The notes under the pieces: generated by a model | The model's input: only the letters and a program-made list of their open reading frames with translations | Databases searched by the model: none | Told to the model about the DNA's origin: nothing | Program-made: the position numbers and the translations under genes | Assembly (NCBI GenBank): GCA_937916195.1 | Contig: CALFTO010000062.1 | Location: forward strand, 1-17,275 | Length of the DNA stretch: 17,275 nt | Source: an uncultured Clostridia bacterium | GTDB taxonomy: Bacteria; Bacillota; Clostridia; Oscillospirales; Acutalibacteraceae | Direction: 5' to 3' | Shown: positions 1 through 5,436 of the stretch, piece after piece | Numbering within the stretch: the first letter of the stretch is position 1 | Layout of the letters: each line of letters begins with the position of its first letter

Positions 1-113
1 ATTGTAATCTGTATACCATGTTCTTACACTCTTGTTTACTATGTTACTCTTGACAACGGAGACCCGACCCTACATAGTTTGAGTTATCATATTAGATTGA
101 TATTAACAAACAC

Positions 114-140
114 GGACAGACGAGGACGTCTGTCCCTACG
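114..140. repeat. perfect 9-bp hairpin repeat
   Basis: GGACAGACG (114-122) and CGTCTGTCC (127-135) form a perfect 9-bp stem with loop AGGA, followed by CTACG. A decayed relative with the same layout (GGGACGACGTGAGC then CCCTGCAACC) lies at about 197-229, and the half-motif GACCCGACCCTACA lies at 61-74. The hairpin-plus-CCCTACG form resembles dispersed intergenic repeats I associate with clostridial genomes. That link is from memory and not verified. Confidence 0.5.
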
Positions 141-191
141 CCCCTCTGTCAAAATCTTCGATTTTGCCACCTTCCCATCAAGTGGGGAGGC
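141..191. repeat. two-hairpin dispersed repeat, type A
   Basis: The module has stem CAAAATC/GATTTTG (150-156/160-166), the linker GCCACC, then a second imperfect stem CTTCCC...GGGGAGG ending at 191. A homologous module lies at 3647-3696 with a different first stem (CAACGC/GCGTTG) but the same flanks (CTCYGTC before, GCCACCT after). Stem sequence changes while pairing is kept, so structure rather than sequence appears to be conserved. Confidence 0.55.
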
Positions 192-272
192 TATTTTGCG
201 GGACGACGTGAGCATCTTGCCCTGCAACCTACCAAATTGGTAACATATAAAATTCGCGTCGCAGACCCTTCA

Positions 273-307
273 TTTTGCACTTTGCATTTTGCGTTTTGCG
301 TTTTGCG
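273..307. repeat. tandem 7-mer repeat, 5 units
   Basis: Five consecutive 7-base units are visible: TTTTGCA, CTTTGCA, then three exact TTTTGCG units. It is a short simple-sequence array with no coding content. The last three identical units suggest recent slippage. Confidence 0.7.
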
Positions 308-316
308 TTTATAAAG

Positions 317-365
317 AATCCCTCCACCGTCTTCGACGGTCCCCCCTCCCTTTAATAAGGGAGGC
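317..365. repeat. two-hairpin dispersed repeat, type B (copy 1)
   Basis: The module begins AATCCCTCC, has a first hairpin ACCGT-cttcg-ACGGT (326-340), then a C-run and a second hairpin CCTCCCTT-taat-AAGGGAGG (345-364), ending in GGC. Two more copies lie at 3701-3747 and 13606-13650. The first stem differs between copies (ACCGT/ACGGT here, ACCGC/GCGGT in the others) but stays fully paired, which is a compensatory change. It sits about 10 bp upstream of the promoter of the regulator operon. Confidence 0.65.
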
Positions 366-375
366 TAAATTTCTC

Positions 376-404
376 TTGACATAAAAATAGTATTATGGTA
401 TCAT
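376..404 (+). promoter_or_regulatory. sigma-A promoter of regulator/ABC operon
   Basis: A perfect -35 box TTGACA (376-381) and a -10 box TATCAT (399-404) are separated by 17 bp, giving a start point near 411. This matters for the first gene: an in-frame ATG at 395 lies inside the promoter, so translation should start at the ATG at 449. Confidence 0.8.
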
Positions 405-448
405 ATTCCTGCAAAAGTGTATTATATAAGACAAAAAACGGTGGTAAA

Positions 449-1105
449 ATGAATAAATCAATATTAAATGACGCATTGACTCACCTGAAAAATACTCAAA
501 TATTTAAAGATTCGGATATTTCTTTGCTTACAGAAGTTTTAAAGGAATATTCTTCGGTTATCTCTTACCCCAAGGGTGAAACGGTTTTTTGTGAAGAGAA
601 CTATTCCCCTGTGCTTTGCCTTATTATCAAGGGCGAGGCAAGAGTAAATAAGGGCGATACGGTAATTTCGCATCTTAAAGCAGGCGAAATTTACGGCGGT
701 GCGTTTCTTTATAACCCCAACTTTAAATTCTTGAATACTGTTACGGCGGTCAGCCCATTAAAAGTGGTAATCATTGAAAAGAAAGGCATTGACAAGCTAA
801 TTCGCCTTGACAGTACGGTATCTTTTAACTACATCACCTATCTTTCTGAAAGAGTGAGCTTTCTCAACAATAAAATTGAGGGGTATATAAAGCCCTCTGC
901 AGAAGAAAAACTGCTTCTGTTTCTTCGCAAAAATTGTGATGAGCAGGACGGAAAATGTGAAATATCCGTTTCAATGACAGAGCTCTCCAGCGTTCTGCAC
1001 ATAAGCAGAGCCAGTCTTTACAGGGTTATTGAAAATCTTGAAAAACAAGGAAAAATCTGCCGTGACGGTAAAAAAATATACTTACAAAAGGAAGATGAAA
1101 AATGA
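449..1105 (+). CDS. Crp/Fnr family transcriptional regulator
   Basis: This 218-residue protein has the two-part Crp/Fnr layout. An N-terminal cyclic-nucleotide-binding-type beta-barrel (about residues 20-120) carries glycine-marked turns such as IIKGEARVNKGD and LKAGEIYGG. A dimerisation helix follows, then a C-terminal winged helix (about residues 174-215) with recognition-helix text HISRASLYRVIENLEKQG. There is no N-terminal four-cysteine iron-sulfur cluster of the FNR type, so a small ligand or another redox signal is likelier. I chose ATG 449 because it has GGTGG just upstream and lies downstream of the predicted transcription start; the upstream ATG at 395 overlaps the -10 box. It is the first gene of an operon and its stop overlaps the next start (ATGA). 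The inference is that it senses something linked to the transporter and regulates its own operon. The ligand is unknown. Confidence 0.85.
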   Translation: MNKSILNDALTHLKNTQIFKDSDISLLTEVLKEYSSVISYPKGETVFCEENYSPVLCLIIKGEARVNKGDTVISHLKAGEIYGGAFLYNPNFKFLNTVTAVSPLKVVIIEKKGIDKLIRLDSTVSFNYITYLSERVSFLNNKIEGYIKPSAEEKLLLFLRKNCDEQDGKCEISVSMTELSSVLHISRASLYRVIENLEKQGKICRDGKKIYLQKEDEK

Positions 1106-2100
1106 AAAAAGTAATTTCATTGGTTCTTGTATTTGCCCTTATGCTTTGCTTTGCGGCTTGTGGCAATACAGACAAAAAAGACGACACAACAACCACAACA
1201 GAAGCACCCTACCAGAGTGTTACAATAAGAGTTGCGGGTCTTTCAGGTCCCACAGGCATTGGCATGGCAAAGCTTATGTCAGATAAAGACAACGGTAGTG
1301 CAAAGAATGACTATCAATTCACACTTGTAAGCGACCCCAAAGAAATCAGTGCGGGTATGATTGGTAAAAACTTTGACATTGCCGCTTGCCCAATAAATCT
1401 TGCATCTGTTCTTTACAACAAGCTTGAAGGCAATGTTCAGGTGCTTTCAATCAACACAAAGGGTGTTCTTTACATTCTTGAAAACGGCAACACAATCAAT
1501 TCGCTTTCTGACCTTGCAGGCAAAAAGCTTTATGCGACGGGTCAGGGCTCAACTCCCGAATATATTCTCAACTATCTTCTCGACAAGAGCGGAATCAAAG
1601 ACAAGGTAACAGTTGAATATGTGACATCTCACGACGAGCTTGCAACTCTTGCCGCTGCAGGTAAGGCTACAATTGCGATGCTCCCCGAACCCAAGGTTAC
1701 TGCTGCTATGATGCAGAACGCAGACCTTCGCATTGCTCTTAATCTTACAGAAGAATTTGAGAAATTAAGCGGTGAAACACTCATTCAGGGTGTTGTTATT
1801 GCAAGCAAGGATTTTGTAAAAGCAAATCCCGAAGCAGTTGAGATGTTCTTAAAGGAATATGAGGCTTCAATCGGTTATGCTAACAGTGATGTTGAGGGTG
1901 CAGCGGCACTTTGCGAGCAGTATAAGATTATCCCCAAGGCTGCAATGGCTAAAAAGGCAATCCCTAACTGCAATATCTCTTACATTGACGGTGCTGATAT
2001 GAAATCAGCAGTAACTGCAAATCTTCAGATTTTCTTTGATGCAGACAAGACATCTATCGGAGGTAAGTTGCCAGGTGACGACTTCTACTACGGAGTATAA
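1102..2100 (+). CDS. ABC transporter substrate-binding lipoprotein (NitT/TauT-like)
   Basis: This 332-residue protein starts with a lipoprotein signal: basic MKK, a hydrophobic core and a lipobox ending FAAC with the lipidated cysteine at residue 20. A threonine-rich linker (DDTTTTTEAPY) follows. The mature part resembles periplasmic-binding-protein-like II folds of the nitrate/sulfonate/taurine group: a strand-turn VAGLSGPTGIGMAKLM, then FDIAACPINLASVLYNK, SLSDLAGKKLYATGQGSTPEYIL, and a second lobe with FVKANPEAVEMFLKEYEASI. It would capture solute outside the membrane and pass it to the permease and ATPase encoded next. The start ATG overlaps the regulator stop, with AAGGAAG upstream. Substrate cannot be told from sequence; taurine, sulfonates, nitrate and thiamine precursors are all used by relatives. 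Confidence 0.85.
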   Translation: MKKVISLVLVFALMLCFAACGNTDKKDDTTTTTEAPYQSVTIRVAGLSGPTGIGMAKLMSDKDNGSAKNDYQFTLVSDPKEISAGMIGKNFDIAACPINLASVLYNKLEGNVQVLSINTKGVLYILENGNTINSLSDLAGKKLYATGQGSTPEYILNYLLDKSGIKDKVTVEYVTSHDELATLAAAGKATIAMLPEPKVTAAMMQNADLRIALNLTEEFEKLSGETLIQGVVIASKDFVKANPEAVEMFLKEYEASIGYANSDVEGAAALCEQYKIIPKAAMAKKAIPNCNISYIDGADMKSAVTANLQIFFDADKTSIGGKLPGDDFYYGV

Positions 2101-2887
2101 AAAGGTAACAATTAAAAAAATCGCTAAAGTAGCCCTAACCATTGCTTTTTGGTTAGGGCTTTGGCAGTTGATATATACTGTTGTCGGGCTTGACGTTTTG
2201 GTGGCATCACCATTGAATGTGGCAAAAAGAATTATTGAATTTTTGCCTGACGGAAATTTTTGGTTGAGTATTTTAAATTCATTTAAAGGTGTCGCACTCG
2301 GCTACATTCTCGGCGTAGCAGTTGGCACGGTTATTGGCATTGCCACCGCATTTTCAAGTGTGCTGAAAACTCTTTTCAAGCCATTTTTAACTGCGGTAAA
2401 GACCACACCCGTAGTGTCATTTATAATTCTTGCACTAATATGGCTTTCTAAAATCGAAGTACCCATATTCATAACATTTTTAATGGTTTTACCTGTTGTG
2501 TGGGCAAATGTTTCGGGCGGAATTACGGCAACGGACAAAGGTCTTATCGAAATGGCGAATGCTTACAACTTCGGGTTTGCAAAAAAGCTGAAGCTTATAT
2601 ATCTGCCCTCGGCTATCCCCTATTTTGTGACCGCTTGCAAAACTGCGGTTGGACTTGGCTGGAAAGCAGGCATTGCTGCTGAGGTGCTTTGCACTCCGCA
2701 AAACTCAATCGGCATAAATCTGCGCAATTCTCAAGTGTATCTTGAAACAGTTGACCTTTTCGCGTGGACTGCGATTGTAATAGTATTAAGTCTTGTGCTC
2801 GAAAAAGTGCTCGTTACAGTTTTTGACTTGGTATTTAAAAAGATTATGTCAAAGGGAGGTTATTTCATTGAAAATACAAATAAATAA
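2075..2887 (+). CDS. ABC transporter permease (NitT/TauT, BPD inner-membrane type)
   Basis: A protein of about 270 residues with roughly six membrane segments, of the binding-protein-dependent permease family. The cytoplasmic EAA loop that docks the ATPase is clear: EMANAYNFGFAKKLKLIYLP, about residues 159-178, with the expected glycine and the final LP. A loop after an early membrane segment carries ASPLNVAKRI, typical of SsuC/TauC-like permeases. The start is uncertain. GTG 2075 has a strong GGAGGT at 2059-2064 and overlaps the preceding gene by 26 bp; ATG 2039 and TTG 2036 are longer options with more overlap. There is no ATG nearer the first membrane helix. Translation is probably coupled to the upstream gene. 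Confidence 0.85.
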   Translation: MTTSTTEYKKVTIKKIAKVALTIAFWLGLWQLIYTVVGLDVLVASPLNVAKRIIEFLPDGNFWLSILNSFKGVALGYILGVAVGTVIGIATAFSSVLKTLFKPFLTAVKTTPVVSFIILALIWLSKIEVPIFITFLMVLPVVWANVSGGITATDKGLIEMANAYNFGFAKKLKLIYLPSAIPYFVTACKTAVGLGWKAGIAAEVLCTPQNSIGINLRNSQVYLETVDLFAWTAIVIVLSLVLEKVLVTVFDLVFKKIMSKGGYFIENTNK

Positions 2888-3425
2888 TCTCTGTAAAGGT
2901 TACGGCGATAAGGTGATTTTTGAGAATTACACACGCACACTCGACTTTGACGGAATACTCTTAATTCAAGGCAAATCGGGGCTTGGAAAAACCACGCTTA
3001 TGCGAATTCTTGCAGAACTTGAAAAGGCAGATAAGGGTGAAATCACAAAATCCGTTGAAAAAGTTTCCTTTATGTTTCAAGAGGACAGGCTTATCCCGTT
3101 TGTTACGGTGCTTAAAAATCTTACCGCCGTTTGCGACGAAGAAAAAGCGTTGAAATACTTATCACTTATGGGACTTGAAAATGAAAAGGACAACTCCCCT
3201 CTTTCGCTCAGCGGTGGTATGAGGCGCAGAGTTGCCCTTGCCCGTGCGCTTTGTTTTGAGAGTGAGCTGGTAATTCTTGACGAGCCATTCAAGGGACTTG
3301 ATGAGGCTTTGAAAATCAAGATTTGCAAAATCATAAAAGAAGAAAGCAAAAACAGAGCGTTTATAATCGTCAGTCACGATAGTGAAGATGCAAAAATTTT
3401 AAATGCGGAAATAATTGAATTATAA
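2868..3425 (+). CDS. compact ABC transporter ATP-binding protein
   Basis: A 185-residue nucleotide-binding subunit with every core motif: Walker A GKSGLGKTT (35-43), Q-loop glutamine at 71 (FMFQED), signature LSLSGGMRRRVALARAL (112-128), Walker B VILDEP with catalytic Glu139, D-loop FKGLD and switch His170 (IVSHD). I chose TTG 2868 because GGGAGG lies 8 bp upstream (2854-2859) and translation gives the usual first beta strand MKIQINNLCKGYG. It overlaps the permease stop by 20 bp. At 185 residues it is clearly shorter than the roughly 240-260 residues usual for NitT/TauT ATPases and ends soon after the H-loop, so it lacks the C-terminal tail. It powers the importer formed with the two preceding genes. 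Confidence 0.9.
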   Translation: MKIQINNLCKGYGDKVIFENYTRTLDFDGILLIQGKSGLGKTTLMRILAELEKADKGEITKSVEKVSFMFQEDRLIPFVTVLKNLTAVCDEEKALKYLSLMGLENEKDNSPLSLSGGMRRRVALARALCFESELVILDEPFKGLDEALKIKICKIIKEESKNRAFIIVSHDSEDAKILNAEIIEL

Positions 3426-3430
3426 AACAA

Positions 3431-3470
3431 AAAGCAGAACCACACTCTTTGAGTGCCGTTCTGCTTTTTT
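3431..3470. terminator. bidirectional terminator between ABC operon and tRNA-Leu
   Basis: AAAGCAGAAC (3431-3440) pairs with GTTCTGCTTT (3458-3467), with an inner stem CACTC/GAGTG (3443-3447/3451-3455). T-runs follow in both directions: plus-strand TTTTTT to 3470, minus-strand TTTTTGTTTT beyond 3431. It ends the ABC operon on the plus strand and the tRNA on the minus strand. Confidence 0.85.
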
Positions 3471-3556
3471 GGTGCTGGTGACCGGACTTGAACCGGTACG
3501 GTATTGCTACCGAGGGATTTTAAGTCCCTTGCGTCTGCCGATTTCGCCACACCAGC
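3470..3556 (-). tRNA. tRNA-Leu (anticodon UAA)
   Basis: Read on the minus strand, GCTGGTG (3556-3550) pairs with CACCAGC near 3480-3474 as a 7-bp acceptor stem, followed by discriminator A and an encoded CCA ending at 3470. The anticodon arm is GGGA-CTTAAAA-TCCC, giving anticodon TAA. A long variable arm (CGGTAGCAATACCG) marks it as class II, and the T-arm is CCGGTTCAAGTCCGG. These features identify leucine, reading UUA (and UUG by wobble). Confidence 0.95.
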
Positions 3557-3580
3557 ATAACTGTTTTTCACAGCCTAATT

Positions 3581-3609
3581 ATTATATCTTATGAAAATTG
3601 AAATGTCAA
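3581..3609 (-). promoter_or_regulatory. consensus promoter of tRNA-Leu
   Basis: On the minus strand there is a perfect TTGACA (3609-3604), a 17-bp spacer and a perfect TATAAT (3586-3581). The predicted start is about 18 bp before the tRNA 5' end. A full consensus promoter fits a stable RNA gene. Confidence 0.88.
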
Positions 3610-3646
3610 TATGAGAATGGAAAAGTTTTAAGATTTTTGTTTTTCT

Positions 3647-3747
3647 CTCCCTCCGTCAACGCTGACGCGTTGCCACCTCCCTCGTCAGAGGGCGGCAATG
3701 AATCCCTCCACCGCTGACGCGGTCCCCCTCCCTTTGACAAGGGAGGC
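3647..3747. repeat. tandem dispersed repeats: type A then type B (copy 2)
   Basis: 3647-3696 is a type A module: CTCCCTCCGTC, stem CAACGC-tgac-GCGTTG (3657-3672), GCCACC, then an imperfect CTCCCTC/GAGGGCGG stem. 3701-3747 is a type B module: AATCCCTCC, stem ACCGC-tgac-GCGGT, C-run, stem CCTCCCTTT/AAGGGAGG, final GGC. Having both types in tandem shows that they form composite elements. The block lies between the tRNA promoter and the promoter of the CDP-glycerol genes. Confidence 0.65.
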
Positions 3748-3759
3748 ATATTTATAAAC

Positions 3760-3788
3760 TTGACAAATATAGAGGTTTGGAATAAAAT
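3760..3788 (+). promoter_or_regulatory. promoter of CDP-glycerol operon
   Basis: TTGACA (3760-3765), a 17-bp spacer and TAAAAT (3783-3788) give a strong sigma-A promoter. The predicted start near 3795 leaves a very short leader before the GTG at 3810. Confidence 0.75.
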
Positions 3789-3809
3789 AAGGGTAATATA
3801 TGGGAAACG

Positions 3810-4916
3810 GTGACTTTTGTGAAATTATTGATAGTTCGGGTGTTTGTTCTGGCAATCAGAATTCTTTATGCACCTATGAAACTCTGTAAAGTTCAGAATA
3901 AAATTGTATGGTTATCCCGCCAATCTGACAAAAAGTCGCAGGATATGGAAATGCTCTCAAATGAGATTGCAAGACTTTCGCCTGACACAAAGCAGGTGTT
4001 CAGGCTTCGTCGGTTAAAAGACGAGAGTGCATTGTCGCTGTCTTACATTTTTGGTATTTTCGGTGATATGTGGGAAATAGCCTCGGCAAAGGTTGCAATA
4101 TGCGACACTTATTCAATTCCCCTTTCTTGCCTTAATCACAAAAGTGATTTAAAGATTGTGCAAATCTGGCACGCACTTGGCGCGGTTAAAAAGTTCAGCT
4201 TGCAAGCTGTCGGCAAGGCACAGGGCAGGGACAGCGGAGTTTCAAAGGCTCTTTGTATGCACAAAAATTACGATTATGTAATTGCACCGTCCAAGAAAAC
4301 CGCTGAATATTACTGTGAAGCATTTGGGTGTAGCGAGGACAAAATTTTTATTGCCAACCTCCCCCGCGCAGACGTAATTCTTGACGGAACAAACAGACGC
4401 GATGAGTTTATAAAATTAAATCCCGAATATGAGGGCAAAAAGATTATCGCATATCTGCCCACATTCAGAAATGATGACGACAAAATCATTGAGTGTCTTT
4501 ACAAGACTTTTGAAAGTGATAATGAAATAAAAGTTGTGATTTCTGCTCACCCGTTAAGCAAGGTAAGTGAGAAATACAAATTCAACGGTAATTTTGGCAC
4601 TTATGACCTTATGAAATTAGCAGACGAAATTATTACTGATTACTCTGCCTGTGCTTTTGAGGCATCACTTTTGAGTAAACCTTTATGGTTTTATATTCCC
4701 GACTATGAAACCTACAAAAATGAGCAAGGCTTAAATACAGATATGCCGAAGATTTTACCAAATGCTTGTTTTTATGATGCAAATGAGCTTTTGCATTCTA
4801 TAAAAAGCGGCAATTATGATTTAGAAAAGCTTAACGGATTTTCACGTGATTTCGTGGAAAACCGCGGTAATAATAACACTAATTATCTTGCAGATTTCAT
4901 TTGCAAGTTGATTTAA
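3810..4916 (+). CDS. CDP-glycerol glycerophosphotransferase family protein (TagB/TagF-like)
   Basis: A 368-residue enzyme of the family that transfers glycerol phosphate from CDP-glycerol onto a lipid-linked acceptor in teichoic acid-type polymer synthesis. Visible landmarks are IWHALGAVKKF with the catalytic-region His121, VIAPSKKTAEYY, LPRAD (184-188, a variant of the usual GxPRxD), AYLPTFRND (about 214-222), the SAHPLS histidine at 247, and ITDYSACAFEASLLSKP (about 275-291) near the C-terminus, which binds the nucleotide phosphates in this family. The N-terminus is hydrophobic and basic, fitting peripheral membrane attachment. The start is uncertain: GTG 3810 is the longest in-frame choice, GTG 3819 is possible, and neither has a strong Shine-Dalgarno. 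It is followed 13 bp later by the CDP-glycerol-making enzyme. TagB-like priming or TagF-like elongation cannot be told apart here. Confidence 0.88.
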   Translation: MTFVKLLIVRVFVLAIRILYAPMKLCKVQNKIVWLSRQSDKKSQDMEMLSNEIARLSPDTKQVFRLRRLKDESALSLSYIFGIFGDMWEIASAKVAICDTYSIPLSCLNHKSDLKIVQIWHALGAVKKFSLQAVGKAQGRDSGVSKALCMHKNYDYVIAPSKKTAEYYCEAFGCSEDKIFIANLPRADVILDGTNRRDEFIKLNPEYEGKKIIAYLPTFRNDDDKIIECLYKTFESDNEIKVVISAHPLSKVSEKYKFNGNFGTYDLMKLADEIITDYSACAFEASLLSKPLWFYIPDYETYKNEQGLNTDMPKILPNACFYDANELLHSIKSGNYDLEKLNGFSRDFVENRGNNNTNYLADFICKLI

Positions 4917-4929
4917 AGGAGTATGAAAA

Positions 4930-5361
4930 ATGAAAAGGATATTAACCTACGGTACATTTGACCTTTTGCACTACGGTCACATCAGAATTCTCAAGCGTGC
5001 TAAAGAGCTTGGCGATTACCTTGTTGTTGCACTTTCAACTGACGAATTTAACGCAATCAAGGGTAAAAAGGCATATCACAACTATGAAACAAGAAAAAAG
5101 ATGCTTGAGGCAATTCGCTATGTTGACCTTGTAATCCCCGAAAACGAATGGGAGCAGAAGCTTCAAGACATTAAGGACTACAAAATCGACGTTGTTGTTA
5201 TGGGTGACGACTGGGCAGGCAGTGATAAGTTTGATTATCTTAAGGAATACTGCGAAATCGTATTCCTTGAAAGAACACCCGGCATTTCAACTTCACAGAT
5301 TAAAAACGACCTCGGTCTTCAAGAGCCCGTAAACGGCGTTGACCAAGTACCGAAAACCTAA
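4930..5361 (+). CDS. tagD: glycerol-3-phosphate cytidylyltransferase
   Basis: A 143-residue nucleotidyltransferase making CDP-glycerol from CTP and glycerol-3-phosphate. The family signature is nearly complete: YGTFDLLHYGHIRIL with the HxGH catalytic motif (His14, His17), VVALSTDEFNAIKGKKAY, an arginine in YETRKKMLEAIRYVD, VVMGDDWAGSDKFDYL, and the C-terminal RTPGISTSQIK motif (about 114-124), which matches the CTP-binding RTxGISTT loop of TagD. Length fits TagD (about 130 residues). It has a good AAAGGAG (4915-4921) and follows the glycerophosphotransferase by 13 bp, so one transcript makes both donor and transferase. It is cytoplasmic. Confidence 0.93.
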   Translation: MKRILTYGTFDLLHYGHIRILKRAKELGDYLVVALSTDEFNAIKGKKAYHNYETRKKMLEAIRYVDLVIPENEWEQKLQDIKDYKIDVVVMGDDWAGSDKFDYLKEYCEIVFLERTPGISTSQIKNDLGLQEPVNGVDQVPKT

Positions 5362-5378
5362 TGTGTGATTAAAATATT

Positions 5379-5423
5379 AAAAGCAGACTAATTGGTTACT
5401 ACCAATCAAGTCTGCTTTTTGTT
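5379..5423. terminator. bidirectional terminator between convergent CDP-glycerol genes
   Basis: AAAAGCAGACT (5379-5389) pairs with AGTCTGCTTTT (5409-5419), and inner ATTGGT (5391-5396) pairs with ACCAAT (5401-5406). T-rich runs lie on both sides. It serves tagD on the plus strand and the glycerophosphotransferase ending at 5437 on the minus strand. Confidence 0.85.
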
Positions 5424-5436
5424 TATCCATATAAGT

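Larger units (their letters stand above)
1..375. other. gene-free, repeat-rich leader region
   Basis: I see no credible gene in this stretch. It holds several small structured pieces, listed separately: a 9-bp perfect hairpin at 114-135, a two-hairpin module at 141-191, a degenerate hairpin around 197-229, a small palindrome (ACCAAATTGGT, about 230-240), a tandem 7-mer array at 273-307, and a second type of two-hairpin module at 317-365. The region ends at the promoter of the regulator operon. Such accumulation of repeats suggests a tolerant intergenic space with repeated insertions; this is inference. Confidence 0.6.

Noticed and set aside
395..448. upstream in-frame ATG for the Crp/Fnr regulator
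   Set aside because: It lies between the -35 and -10 boxes of a 17-bp-spaced consensus promoter, so it would not be transcribed from that promoter; ATG 449 has a ribosome binding site.
2302..2701. minus-strand frames inside the ABC permease gene
   Set aside because: They are shadows of a well-supported gene and have no ribosome binding sites or recognisable domains.
3374..3571. 65-codon minus-strand reading frame
   Set aside because: It is the translation of the tRNA-Leu gene and its terminator on the same strand; no start signal or family match.
3800..3892. possible 30-codon leader peptide starting at ATG 3800
   Set aside because: It overlaps the glycerophosphotransferase gene in another frame, shows no regulatory codon run and has no terminator hairpin after it.
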